A stretch of 35,814 nt of DNA from contig CAJJTG010000023.1 in the NCBI GenBank assembly GCA_905194675.1, positions 1-35,814 on the forward strand. The letters are read 5' to 3'. Below the pieces are notes generated by a model. It had not been told where the DNA came from and made no database searches. It saw only the letters and a program-made list of their open reading frames with translations. Of this stretch, positions 7,846 to 15,942 are shown one piece after another (position 1 is the first letter of the stretch; every line of letters starts with the position of its first letter). The translations under genes and the position numbers were made by a program. Source of the stretch: an uncultured Collinsella sp. Its GTDB lineage: Bacteria > Actinomycetota > Coriobacteriia > Coriobacteriales > Coriobacteriaceae.

Positions 7846-7964
7846 AAGTGAGTAGTCTTTTGGCGGGATGCCGAGCACACCTCAAAACGCCACAGCCCTG
7901 ACCTGCGATTTTATTGAGCACTTGCCGCGATGTGCTCGGCAGATCCAAAAAAGCCTACTCACTT
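7846..7964. repeat. Large imperfect palindrome
   Basis: The 34-nt arms (7846-7879, beginning AAGTGAGTAG, and 7931-7964, ending CTACTCACTT) are nearly complementary, best at both ends. The 51-nt loop contains a small CTCAA/TTGAG stem and the string AGCCCTGACCTGCGATTT, which partly recurs near 12312. It may be a short non-autonomous element. Confidence 0.5.
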
Positions 7965-7995
7965 GCATCTGAGATGCTCTAGATACGCAAAATAC

Positions 7996-8028
7996 CGCCG
8001 CGAAAGGAGCCCAGCTCCCTTCGCGGCG
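7996..8028 (-). terminator. Terminator of the ABC exporter operon
   Basis: CGCCGCGAAAGGAGC (7996-8010) pairs with GCTCCCTTCGCGGCG (8014-8028). On the minus strand it is followed by GTATTTTGCG. Confidence 0.55.
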
Positions 8029-8065
8029 ATCGTTCGCTCTGGTTTTGCGGCGGTTTTGCCGCTTG

Positions 8066-10303
8066 TTACTCGCTGTAGCGGGTGGCGATGGCAGCTTGTA
8101 CCATGCCGGCGCTCATGAGGTACGTTACCAGGAAGTAGCCACCATAGGCCGCCAGGAAAATCGCGCAGGTGAGGCCCACGGTGCCGCCGATGCTCATATC
8201 GCCGAATACGCTCACCAGCTCGATGATCACCTTGAGCGCCACAAAGGAGTGCGCCAGGCCCACTGCCAGCGGGAACAGAAAGAATACCGCTTGCTGCGCC
8301 ATCACCGAATGGCGAATCTGGCGGTCGTCACAGCCGATCTGTGCCAGCACACGATAACTGCGGCTGCCGTCGGCCACATTGGAGAGCTGCTGGATCGATA
8401 GGATTGCCGCGCACGCAACGACCAGTACAAAGCCAATGTAGATGGCCAGATAGCTAATCATGCCGTTCATCTGCGCTGCTTGCGTGTACATCTCGGAACG
8501 CGTGATGAAGACTCCCCACGACCCCGGCTCCTTGCCGTCAACGAGCAGATTGTCGAGCAAGGTGTATTTAATGCTCTCGTCTGCCTCGGTCGTATCCATC
8601 CCCTGTTTGTAGTTAACGAGCAGATTACTGGAATACGGCTGCAGGTTAAGCTGGGACAGCAGTTCATCGGCTACGACCACGGTACCGGGATTGCTGCCCA
8701 TCGCCGAGTTGGCGATGGCCGCCGTGTCCTCGTCCGACTTATCGGTTGCGGGCTTGAGCTCATGCCCGCCCAAGGTGAGGGCATGGCCGCCGGCCATGTA
8801 TTTGGTGTACAGGTCGCCCAGCTCACCGCCCATATCACACGTAAGCAAGTACTGGTCCCGGCCAATGCTCACCGGCTCCTCGCCCATCATCTGGCGCAAT
8901 TTGTTGTACTGGCTCGCCGGCGTCACAAACAGACCCATCGCATCGGCGTTGCTTCCCTCAAGCGCCTTGGGAAGCTTTTCGCCCATGGCCTTGCACATCT
9001 CACCCGCCACCACCGAGGGGCCCGAGCCGCCAAGCGGGTAACTCAGATACGAATCGATCTGCACATGTTCACCGGCAACATCGGCGATATTGACCTTCTT
9101 GCCGGTCTCGTCGTTGTTGTCCGCCGACTTGCCCTTAATACCGTCTGCAACGTTATCGGGATCTTTACGATCGCCATGCCATGCAGCGTACAAATCGACC
9201 GTTGCATCGGCCAGCACCATGCGATCGGCCTCAGACGGATTGACATACTCCTTGTAGTAGTCGAGCGTTTCGGGCGTGTAATAGACATACGTCTGAGACA
9301 CGTCAACAGGGTTATAGCGCTCCAGGTTTTCGTTCATCACGTTGGCAATCGACATACCGCAGGTCACCGAGGTAATGCCCAAAAACAGAATCATCGCGAT
9401 GACGCCCATCGAAAAGCACACCGTGTTGACCTTGGCCGCAAGCTGGCGCACGGTAAACATGTTGAGGCCGCGCCAGTACACGCCGCGCAGGCTCTGCAGC
9501 AGCTTGATGAGCATGCCCGAGAGTCCCCAGAACAGCGCAAAGGTACCCACTGTAACCATAGCGGTCGTAATGCCAAACTGGCTCATGGCCTCTTGCAGCT
9601 TGCTGTCCGTCGCAGTCAGCGGGAACCCATCACGCAGCAGACGGTAATAGGCCACGCCCACAAGTAGCACGCCCACGGTAAAGATGGCAATCGCGATCCA
9701 GGGGTTGCGTGTCTTGATGCTCTCGTTGCGACGCTCGGCACCCATAAGCTCGATGAGTTTGGTACGACGCACGGCGCGCAGGTTCAGCAGTAGCGTGAGC
9801 ACAAACATTACGAGCATGCAGGCAAGGGTCAGGTTGAACGCATGCACCGAGAAAAAGAAGTGAAAATCGGCGATCTGCGTCTTAAAGAGCGAAGCCGTAA
9901 AGAACGTCATGAGCTGGGAGAGCCCCACGCCCAGCACAATGCCGGCGACAAAGGCGCCGACCGAAACGATCACGGTCTCGAGCGCCATGATCGTGGCGAC
10001 GCGCCCGCGCCCCATGCCAAGCACCTGGTACAGGCCAAACTCCTTCTTACGGCGTTTCATGATGAAGTTATTGGCATACACCATCAAAAAGGCCATGACG
10101 CCAGCCAAAAAGTAAGTAAGGTAACCGAGCATGGTGCCCATGAGCTCGGACAGTCCCTCTTCCTCGATGCCGGCAATGTCGACCTGCATCGAGACGGTGT
10201 TGAAGGCATAGAAGACCGTGACGCCCAGGGTGAGCGTCAGCAAGTAGACGAGGTAATCGCGGTCGGCGCGGCGGACGTTACCCCAGGCGAGTTTACAGAG
10301 CAT
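8066..10303 (-). CDS. ABC transporter permease, FtsX/BceB type
   Basis: A 745-residue permease with a BceB-like layout: about seven hydrophobic segments in the first 330 residues, a hydrophilic domain of roughly 300 residues (about 335-635), and three C-terminal segments. Such proteins work with a BceA-type ATPase in export, sensing or removal of antimicrobial peptides at the membrane. The large domain is where the ligand would be recognised. The ATG at 10303 overlaps the ATPase gene by 11 bases and follows GAGGG; an upstream in-frame GTG at 10315 is less likely. No BceRS-type two-component pair lies beside it, so regulation and substrate are unknown. Confidence 0.87.
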   Translation of the reverse strand: MLCKLAWGNVRRADRDYLVYLLTLTLGVTVFYAFNTVSMQVDIAGIEEEGLSELMGTMLGYLTYFLAGVMAFLMVYANNFIMKRRKKEFGLYQVLGMGRGRVATIMALETVIVSVGAFVAGIVLGVGLSQLMTFFTASLFKTQIADFHFFFSVHAFNLTLACMLVMFVLTLLLNLRAVRRTKLIELMGAERRNESIKTRNPWIAIAIFTVGVLLVGVAYYRLLRDGFPLTATDSKLQEAMSQFGITTAMVTVGTFALFWGLSGMLIKLLQSLRGVYWRGLNMFTVRQLAAKVNTVCFSMGVIAMILFLGITSVTCGMSIANVMNENLERYNPVDVSQTYVYYTPETLDYYKEYVNPSEADRMVLADATVDLYAAWHGDRKDPDNVADGIKGKSADNNDETGKKVNIADVAGEHVQIDSYLSYPLGGSGPSVVAGEMCKAMGEKLPKALEGSNADAMGLFVTPASQYNKLRQMMGEEPVSIGRDQYLLTCDMGGELGDLYTKYMAGGHALTLGGHELKPATDKSDEDTAAIANSAMGSNPGTVVVADELLSQLNLQPYSSNLLVNYKQGMDTTEADESIKYTLLDNLLVDGKEPGSWGVFITRSEMYTQAAQMNGMISYLAIYIGFVLVVACAAILSIQQLSNVADGSRSYRVLAQIGCDDRQIRHSVMAQQAVFFLFPLAVGLAHSFVALKVIIELVSVFGDMSIGGTVGLTCAIFLAAYGGYFLVTYLMSAGMVQAAIATRYSE

Positions 10304-11078
10304 CGGAGCCCTCACCGCCCATCATGGCAACGACCTCCATAATGCGGTCGAAGAACTCTCGGCGGTCGGTGTCGCCGCGGCGCAGCTCGGTGAAGATCTT
10401 GCCGTCGCGGATAAACAGCACACGGCTCGTGTAGCTGGCGGCAAAGCTATCGTGCGTGACCATGAGCACGGTAGCGCGCAGGCGGCGGTTAAGGGCCTCC
10501 AGGCTCTCGAGCAGCAGGCGAGCGCTCTTGGAATCGAGGGCGCCGGTGGGCTCGTCGGCCATGATCATAGTGGGGTCGGTGACGAGCGCACGAGCCGCGG
10601 CAACGCGCTGCTGCTGACCGCCGGACATCTGGTAGGGATACTTGTCGAGCACCTGACTGATGGACAGGCGCGCTGCCACATCCTGCACGCGGGTCGAGAT
10701 CTCTGCCGAGTTTGTGCGGGCGATGGTGAGCGGCAGGGCGATGTTCTCGCGTGCCGTGAGTGTATCGAGCAGGTTGGAGTCCTGGAAGATAAAGCCCAGC
10801 TCCTCGCGGCGGAACTGCGAAAGCTTGGCCTGCTTCATGCGTGTTACGTCCTGTCCGTTGATGCGGATGGTGCCGCTCGTGGCGCTATCGATGGTCGAGA
10901 CACAGTTGAGCAACGTCGACTTGCCCGAGCCCGAGGCACCCATGATGCCCACGAATTCGCCGCGGTTGACGGTAAAGTTGACGTCGTTGAGCGCGCGGGT
11001 CACGTTGCCCAGCGCTCCATATACCTTTTCGAGATGCGCGACCTCCAGTACCGGGGTCGCCATGTGCGTGGTTTGCAT
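10293..11078 (-). CDS. ABC transporter ATP-binding protein, BceA/LolD type
   Basis: A 261-residue ATPase of the MacB/LolD/BceA class that powers the overlapping permease. Visible motifs are the Walker A GASGSGKST (near residues 48-56), a Q-loop in GFIFQDSNLL, the ABC signature MSGGQQQRVA, Walker B MIMADEPTGALD and the switch histidine in MVTHD. The ATG at 11078 follows AAAGGA; a second ATG five codons in would also work. It is the first gene of a two-gene operon that ends at the terminator near 8000. Upstream, two small palindromes (CCTTAC/GTAAGG and GGGTAGCTACCC, 11161-11195) lie between it and the divergent fusion gene. Confidence 0.93.
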   Translation of the reverse strand: MQTTHMATPVLEVAHLEKVYGALGNVTRALNDVNFTVNRGEFVGIMGASGSGKSTLLNCVSTIDSATSGTIRINGQDVTRMKQAKLSQFRREELGFIFQDSNLLDTLTARENIALPLTIARTNSAEISTRVQDVAARLSISQVLDKYPYQMSGGQQQRVAAARALVTDPTMIMADEPTGALDSKSARLLLESLEALNRRLRATVLMVTHDSFAASYTSRVLFIRDGKIFTELRRGDTDRREFFDRIMEVVAMMGGEGSDAL

Positions 11079-11226
11079 ACCGAGTCCTTTCTTGCGATTA
11101 GTCTACGGCATCTATAGTCGCAAGAAGCCGAGTCGGCTACCATCGATATGGCTTACGCTTGCCTTACCGTTGTGTAAGGTACGGGTAGCTACCCTGTCAC
11201 GTGTTGATGTTGAGAGAGGACTCCTG

Positions 11227-12213
11227 TTGAAGACTGTTCATGTTGCCGCTGGGATCATTCGCAAGGATGGATCTGACGAGCTGCTTGCCGTGCAGCGCGG
11301 CTACGGCGACATGCAGGGACTTTGGGAGTTCCCCGGTGGCAAGCTCATGCGCGGCGAGACGCCCGAGGACGCCGTACGCCGCGAGCTTATGGAGGAGCTG
11401 CAGGTAAAAGTCACCAACCTGCGCGATTTCTACACCGTCGAATATGACTACCCCGATTTTCATCTCTCCATGGAGTGCTACTACTGCTCGCTCGCCGATG
11501 AATCCGATGAGCCTCAGAAGCACGACCGCCAGCTTGATATCCGCTGGATTCCGCGCACCTCGCTTGCCACGGTGGAATGGATGCCCGCCGACAAGGGGCT
11601 CATCGATGCCCTGATTGAGCTGAAGGAAGACCGGCTCGAGGCAAGCTCCGCCGATGACGCCGCGCCCAACACAGCCGACAAACCCGCCACCAAACCCAAG
11701 CGCGCACCTAAGCGTCGCAGCAAGAAGCGTCCCAAGCCTGGCCTGCTCGACGGCATCGATACCTCGGACCTCTCCGCTGACGAGCGCGAACTGGTCCGCC
11801 GTCGAGCCGCCATCAAAAAGTCCATGAAGGGCAACAAACGCGCCAACACCAAGCCCGAGCTGCTCGTTCGCCAGCGCCTACGGGCCGCCGGCCTCACGGG
11901 CTATCGTTTGGAATGGAAGGTGCCCGGCAAGCCCGACATCGCCTTTCCCGGGCGCAAGATCGCCATCTTCGTCAACGGCTGCTTTTGGCACCGCTGCCCC
12001 AAGTGCAACCCGAGCCAGCCCAAGCGCAATGTTGATTTTTGGGAGGCAAAGTTCCGTCGCAACGTCGAGCGCGACCGCGCTGCCGTGGCGGCACTCACTC
12101 AAATGGGCTGGACACCCATAACCATCTGGGAATGCGAGCTCAAAAAAGACCGCATCGACGCCACGATGGAAAAGGTCATCGAGCAGGTACGGGCTGCAGA
12201 GCCGCAGCGCTAA
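11227..12213 (+). CDS. NUDIX hydrolase fused to Vsr-type mismatch endonuclease
   Basis: A 328-residue two-domain protein. Residues 1-135 are a MutT-like NUDIX domain: the box G-x5-E-x7-RE-x2-EE is at residues 38-58 (GKLMRGETPEDAVRRELMEE), typical of enzymes that clean oxidised nucleotides. A lysine/arginine-rich linker (about 150-172) leads to a very-short-patch-repair endonuclease domain (about 190-310). That domain has NTKPELLVRQRLRAAG, GKPDIAF, the zinc-site-like NGCFWHRCPKC and the terminal ITIWECEL. Both activities protect DNA from mutagenic bases. The start is a TTG at 11227 after GAGAGGA; no in-frame ATG is nearer. No cytosine methylase, the usual Vsr partner, is present in the window. 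Confidence 0.9.
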   Translation: MKTVHVAAGIIRKDGSDELLAVQRGYGDMQGLWEFPGGKLMRGETPEDAVRRELMEELQVKVTNLRDFYTVEYDYPDFHLSMECYYCSLADESDEPQKHDRQLDIRWIPRTSLATVEWMPADKGLIDALIELKEDRLEASSADDAAPNTADKPATKPKRAPKRRSKKRPKPGLLDGIDTSDLSADERELVRRRAAIKKSMKGNKRANTKPELLVRQRLRAAGLTGYRLEWKVPGKPDIAFPGRKIAIFVNGCFWHRCPKCNPSQPKRNVDFWEAKFRRNVERDRAAVAALTQMGWTPITIWECELKKDRIDATMEKVIEQVRAAEPQR

Positions 12214-12466
12214 CAGCGAGCATTCACACGCCCCACACAGGCGAGCCACATCCACGTCACAAACCTTAGAAAGCCCTTAAGCCCAAAACCTTTCAAGAGT
12301 GTTACTCAATAGCCTTGACCTGCGGTTTCATGGTTACACCAAACCAGGTTAAGCCTTTCTTTAGCGCTTCTTTGAACGGTCCGCTGCATAATACTGCCAA
12401 CGCACGGGACCTAGCAGCACACCCTGTGCGCAACCTTTTGGTGGACATCGAGGAGGCCGCATAAGC

Positions 12467-12676
12467 ATGCATTCTTCCAATGACGCAACACAGCAGCCAT
12501 CCCTAACACATGCAGACCTTTTCTCCTTCCCCCCGACACAGAGAAATGGCCTCCTCGACTCCCCCACCACAAAAGCAAAACGCTCAACCGACCAGAACCT
12601 CAACTTGCGAGCATCGTTCGAAAAGCTCCAAGCATCCCTAAACAAGGCGTTCCCCGAACAGGCAAGAGCAATCTAA
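12467..12676 (+). CDS. Small hypothetical protein, 69 aa
   Basis: An ORF with a strong AGGAGG about ten bases before its ATG. The product starts MHSSNDATQQPSLTHADLF and ends with an amphipathic stretch (FEKLQASLNKAFPEQARAI). The composition is polar and rich in serine, threonine and alanine, with no membrane segment or recognised domain. It ends 25 bases before an AraC-type regulator. It may be a small real gene or chance; the ribosome binding site is the main support. Confidence 0.4.
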   Translation: MHSSNDATQQPSLTHADLFSFPPTQRNGLLDSPTTKAKRSTDQNLNLRASFEKLQASLNKAFPEQARAI

Positions 12677-12689
12677 GCCCATCGCGCTT

Positions 12690-12702
12690 TATACTGATGC
12701 CA
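12690..12702 (+). promoter_or_regulatory. -10 element suggesting a leaderless araC-type transcript
   Basis: TATACT at 12690-12695 ends six bases before the ATG at 12702 and no ribosome binding site is visible. Transcription would start at or next to the start codon. No convincing -35 box was found. Confidence 0.45.
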
Positions 12703-13640
12703 TGCGAAACATGGATCACATAGAATTGCACCGCGGAGGACGCGAGGAAGCGTTTCCCGAGACCGCCGAAGACTGGCCCTATATTGCCGAACGCGCAGAA
12801 TTCGCTCGCTATCCGGGCAATTCCGTCCCCTGGCACTGGCATTCCGAAGTTGAGCTTTTCTACATGGAACAGGGAGCGATTGACTATCGAACGCGCGCGG
12901 CTCATGAGCACGTACGCTTTGAGGAAGGGTCCGCCGGCTTTATCAACGGCGGCGTTTTGCACAGCACGCTGCAATCACCCAATTCGGCACCAGCCATTCA
13001 AATGTTGCATATCTTTCAGCCGTCGATGCTCGGCGATCCCGCGGGACGCCTTCAAAAGCGCTACATCAACCCATTGCTTCAATGTCGAGGCGTCGATGTG
13101 CTCAAATGGTCGCCCACCAACCCCGACGATATGCCCTTTATCGATTTGCTAAAGAGTTCCTTTAACCACGACCTTCAACGGCCGCAGAACGAGATGGCGC
13201 TTCGGAATAGCTTGTCAGAGCTCTGGATTCAGATTTACGCCAAGGCCGAACCGCTCTTTTCCTCCGACAACGCCTCTTGGATGACCAACCGCGACGTACA
13301 GTTCAAGGCAATCCTGGACTATATCCGCGCAAACTATGCAGCCGCTATAGATGTGCCCCAGATGGCATCTGCAGCCGGCGTAAGCGAAAGAGAGTGTTAC
13401 CGCATTATCGAAGCTTGCGCAGGAACGACCCCGGCGGCATATCTGCGCGCATACCGCGTAAACCGTGTTTGCGAACTTTTGGCACACACCACGCGAACGG
13501 TCCAGACAGTCGCGCGCCAATGCGGCTTTGCGACAGCAAGCCATCTTGGCCAGGTATTTAAAGAACAAATGGGATGCACTCCTTCGAGCTATCGAGCAGC
13601 GAGGCAGAATCTCGATAGCACCAGGCAGAAATCCCGCTAG
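12702..13640 (+). CDS. AraC-family transcriptional regulator with cupin domain
   Basis: A 312-residue regulator. The N-terminal half is a cupin-like sensor (VPWHWHSEVELFYMEQGAIDY, INGGVLHS), typical of sugar-responsive AraC proteins. The C-terminal third has the two helix-turn-helix units (VPQMASAAGVSERECYRIIEACAGTTPAAYLRAYRVNRVCELL and VARQCGFATASHLGQVFKEQMGCTPSSYR). It is followed after 56 bases by a HAD phosphatase on the same strand and may share its transcript. The effector is unknown. The start at 12702 is supported by the domain boundary; a second ATG at codon 4 is possible. Confidence 0.9.
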   Translation: MRNMDHIELHRGGREEAFPETAEDWPYIAERAEFARYPGNSVPWHWHSEVELFYMEQGAIDYRTRAAHEHVRFEEGSAGFINGGVLHSTLQSPNSAPAIQMLHIFQPSMLGDPAGRLQKRYINPLLQCRGVDVLKWSPTNPDDMPFIDLLKSSFNHDLQRPQNEMALRNSLSELWIQIYAKAEPLFSSDNASWMTNRDVQFKAILDYIRANYAAAIDVPQMASAAGVSERECYRIIEACAGTTPAAYLRAYRVNRVCELLAHTTRTVQTVARQCGFATASHLGQVFKEQMGCTPSSYRAARQNLDSTRQKSR

Positions 13641-13696
13641 CCTTTCTTCTGTCACCGCATCAAACTTGCAGGCAAACAACAGAGAGGAGAAATCAT

Positions 13697-14320
13697 ATGA
13701 AGCACTTTGACCATATCGTATTTGACGTTGATGGGACATTGGCAGATACAGAAGAAAGCGTTCTATCATCGCTTGTCCAGATTGTCCAAGAAGAGACCGG
13801 CAAAACGCTCCCCCGACACGAGCTTGAATTTGCCCTCGGCATACCCGGCAAGGATGCCCTTGAGAAACTTGGAATCTACTCGCAGGCAACGTTGGATCGC
13901 TGGTGCCAAGTTGCCGCCAGCTTTAAAAGCACCATCAGCGTGTTTCCAGGTTTGCTTGAAGTCATCGCAACACTCGCCGATAGCGGCTGCAAACTTGGCA
14001 TCGTCTCCTCACGTGCGCGCGACGAATACACAAAAGAAATTGCACCCCTTGGTTTCGATAAGTATTTTGAGCACATCATCCTTGTCGAAGACACAACCGA
14101 ACATAAACCCGCACCCGCACCCATGCTCGAATATCTCCGGCGTACGGGCGCGAATCCTGGCAACGTCGTCTACGTTGGCGACACCGTCTACGACGAACAA
14201 TGCGCAACTTCAGCAGGGGTCAGTTTTGCCCGAGCAGCATGGGGATCACACCAAGATATCCCAAACGCCACCTACAACCTCAAAACCCCCAACGACCTGC
14301 TAACCCTAACAACCAAGTAA
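13697..14320 (+). CDS. HAD-superfamily phosphatase
   Basis: A 207-residue haloacid-dehalogenase-type hydrolase of the phosphoglycolate phosphatase/beta-phosphoglucomutase subgroup. Motif I is FDVDGTLAD with the nucleophile Asp10, motif II is GIVSSRA, motif III is the lysine in EHKPAPAPML, and motif IV is VYVGDTVYDEQ. A helical cap lies at about residues 17-80. The ATG follows GAGAGGAG at a good distance. The substrate cannot be told from sequence. It lies downstream of the AraC-type gene and ends at a repeat-rich intergenic region. Confidence 0.88.
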   Translation: MKHFDHIVFDVDGTLADTEESVLSSLVQIVQEETGKTLPRHELEFALGIPGKDALEKLGIYSQATLDRWCQVAASFKSTISVFPGLLEVIATLADSGCKLGIVSSRARDEYTKEIAPLGFDKYFEHIILVEDTTEHKPAPAPMLEYLRRTGANPGNVVYVGDTVYDEQCATSAGVSFARAAWGSHQDIPNATYNLKTPNDLLTLTTK

Positions 14321-14346
14321 CCCCCGCGCACCACCCTTTCAGCCCC

Positions 14347-14642
14347 AACGTCACAAGGGCGACGACCTCGAGTAGGTCAACCTGGGAGGGACGAGGGCTT
14401 AGTTCCCCAATCTTTCCGCAGGGGGCAAAAAGCAACGTCTTATTTTTCCGACACTAACGCCACAAGGGCGATTGAGCAGAACGGTTTGGCGGGTCCCGTA
14501 CTTAGTTTCCAAAATCATTCCGCAGCGCGAAGGCTTCTTATTATTTTCCGCCCTAACGCCACAAGGGCGACGACCTCGAGTAGGTCAGCTTGGGAGGGAT
14601 GAGGGCTTAGTTCCCCAATCTTTCCGCAGGGGGCAAAAAGCC
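14347..14642 (+). repeat. Three ~100-bp tandem repeat units
   Basis: Units begin at 14347, 14456 and 14555, each with AACGYCACAAGGGCGA. Units 1 and 3 are nearly identical through CTTAGTTCCCCAATCTTTCC and end in a GGGGGCAAAAAGC motif. Unit 2 is diverged in the middle but keeps TTAGTTTCC and ATTCCGCAG. Units 2 and 3 are preceded by a T-rich TCTTATT-type string. Confidence 0.7.
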
Positions 14643-14716
14643 TCGCCGCACGAAGTGCGCAGCGAGGCTTTTTGCATGCCCGAGGACGATTGGGGAACTA
14701 AGCCCTCATCCCTCCC
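14592..14716. repeat. 29-bp perfect inverted repeat enclosing a terminator
   Basis: Bases 14592-14620 are the exact reverse complement of 14688-14716. The left arm is part of tandem unit 3; the right arm is an isolated inverted partial copy. The terminator hairpin sits in the loop. Confidence 0.75.
14639..14675. terminator. Bidirectional terminator between HAD and aldolase genes
   Basis: GCCTCGC and GCGAGGC flank a GCGCACTTCGTGCG-like inner stem. A-runs on the left and T-runs on the right provide the poly-U tract for both strands. Confidence 0.8.
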
Positions 14717-14749
14717 CGGGATCTATTTTGAGTCGGAGTACCCTTGCTG

Positions 14750-15607
14750 TTACTCTGCCTTGCCCACAGAGTTGAGGTTGGTCATGCGGATCTTAACCAG
14801 CTCGGTAATCTCGCGCATGCCCTCCTTGGCCGGCTTCTTGGGATCGAAGCAGGCGGGGTTCTCGGCCATGTAGGCCATGAAGCCCTTGGTGTAGGCCTGA
14901 CGCAGCTCGGTGGCGTAGTTAACCTTGCAGATGCCGTTCTTCACGGCCTCGGCGACCTGCTCATCGGGCACACCGGAAGTGCCGTGCAGAACCAGCGGCA
15001 CGTCGACGGCGTCGCGGATGGCCTTGACCACGGACTGCTCGATGTGAGGATCGCTCGTGTACACGCCGTGGCTGGTGCCAACGCCAATGGCCAGCGAGGT
15101 GCAGCCGGTGCGCTCAACGAACTCCTTGGCCTCGGCAGGATCGGTGTAGGGGCTCTCGCCCTCAACCGCGGGACCGTCGTCCTCCTTGCCGCCAACCTTA
15201 CCAAGCTCAGCCTCGACGGGCACACCCATGGCGCGGCCAGCGTCGGCGACGGACTTGGTCAGGGCGATGTTATCCTCGAAGGACTCGTGCGAGCCGTCGA
15301 TCATGACGGAAGTGTAGCCCGTGCGGAAAGCTTGCATGCAGCGGTCATAGCCATCGCCGTGATCGAGGTGCAGAGCGACGGGCACGGAAGCGCGCTCGGC
15401 GGCAGCCTTGACCATGCCGTAGAAGTAATCCAGGCCAGCGGTCTTGATGGTGCCCGGGGTGGTCTGCATGATGACGGGGGACTTGGTCTCCTCGGCGGCG
15501 GCCAGAACGGCCATAACAAACTCGAGGTTCTCGACGTTGAAAGCGCCGACGGCGTAGTGGCCGGCCTGAGCGTCCTTGAGCATCTTTTCGGTGGTAACAA
15601 GTGCCAT
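14750..15607 (-). CDS. Class II ketose-bisphosphate aldolase (probable tagatose-1,6-bisphosphate aldolase)
   Basis: A 285-residue zinc-dependent aldolase of the FbaA/GatY/KbaY family. It cleaves a ketose-1,6-bisphosphate to glyceraldehyde-3-phosphate and dihydroxyacetone phosphate. The metal and substrate motifs are HLDHGDGYDRCMQAFRTGY followed by MIDGSHESFEDN, then IGVGTSHGVY and PLVLHGTSGVPDEQV. Start ATG 15607 has AGGAG upstream; the in-frame extension to 15757 is not family-like. In this window it is the only aldolase that could finish the tagatose-6-phosphate route begun by lacA, lacB and lacC, so tagatose bisphosphate is a likely substrate. It is divergent from a DeoR-type regulator that probably controls it. 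Confidence 0.9.
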   Translation of the reverse strand: MALVTTEKMLKDAQAGHYAVGAFNVENLEFVMAVLAAAEETKSPVIMQTTPGTIKTAGLDYFYGMVKAAAERASVPVALHLDHGDGYDRCMQAFRTGYTSVMIDGSHESFEDNIALTKSVADAGRAMGVPVEAELGKVGGKEDDGPAVEGESPYTDPAEAKEFVERTGCTSLAIGVGTSHGVYTSDPHIEQSVVKAIRDAVDVPLVLHGTSGVPDEQVAEAVKNGICKVNYATELRQAYTKGFMAYMAENPACFDPKKPAKEGMREITELVKIRMTNLNSVGKAE

Positions 15608-15942
15608 GAGCGTTTGCTCCTCTCCCTCGCCCGCATCTGGACATCGGGCGTAGTTGTTCACAAGGTGTTTTACCTTGCGTTTTGCTGCGCTCATTGTATG
15701 AAATTCAGCGGGTATGCATGTGCGAGATATTGTCATCGCGCGAGGTCCAACCTTCATTTTTGAAAAGCAAACGGAAGGGGTCGAACCCGAGCGTGCGTGT
15801 TCGAAATTGAGTTTTGAGCTTTGATCATCTTTCTTTTATAGAAAAAGTAAGTAATCGAAAGGCGTTTTCTTACTTAAAAAGAAAATGAACGAAAATAGAC
15901 TCAACACAATTCCTGCAAATTTCAGACGATGATGGAGCGGAT
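15608..15942. promoter_or_regulatory. Divergent aldolase/deoR promoter region
   Basis: An AT-rich 335-bp region. It contains an inverted pair AAGTAAG/CTTACTT (15845-15851, 15869-15875), repeated GAAAAAG/GAAAATGAACGAAAA strings, and GTTCGAAATTGAG. These resemble operators for DeoR-family proteins, probably the adjacent gene. The promoters were not placed precisely. Confidence 0.45.

Larger units (their letters stand above)
7738..8065. other. Intergenic terminator cluster
   Basis: This convergent 328-bp space has no gene. It holds the LuxR-gene terminator, a second symmetrical terminator at 7791-7831, a large imperfect palindrome at 7846-7964 and the terminator of the ABC operon at 7996-8028. 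Confidence 0.6.
14321..14749. other. Repeat-rich convergent intergenic region
   Basis: No gene is seen in these 429 bases. They are filled by a three-unit tandem repeat, a 29-bp perfect inverted repeat and a strong terminator between the HAD gene and the aldolase gene. Confidence 0.6.

Noticed and set aside
10660..11226. N-terminal extension of the NUDIX-Vsr gene
   Set aside because: This part of the open frame runs antisense through the ABC ATPase gene. The NUDIX domain starts right after the TTG at 11227.
15775..15800. tRNA-like T-loop (GGGGTCGAACCC)
   Set aside because: No acceptor stem, anticodon arm or D-arm could be folded around it.
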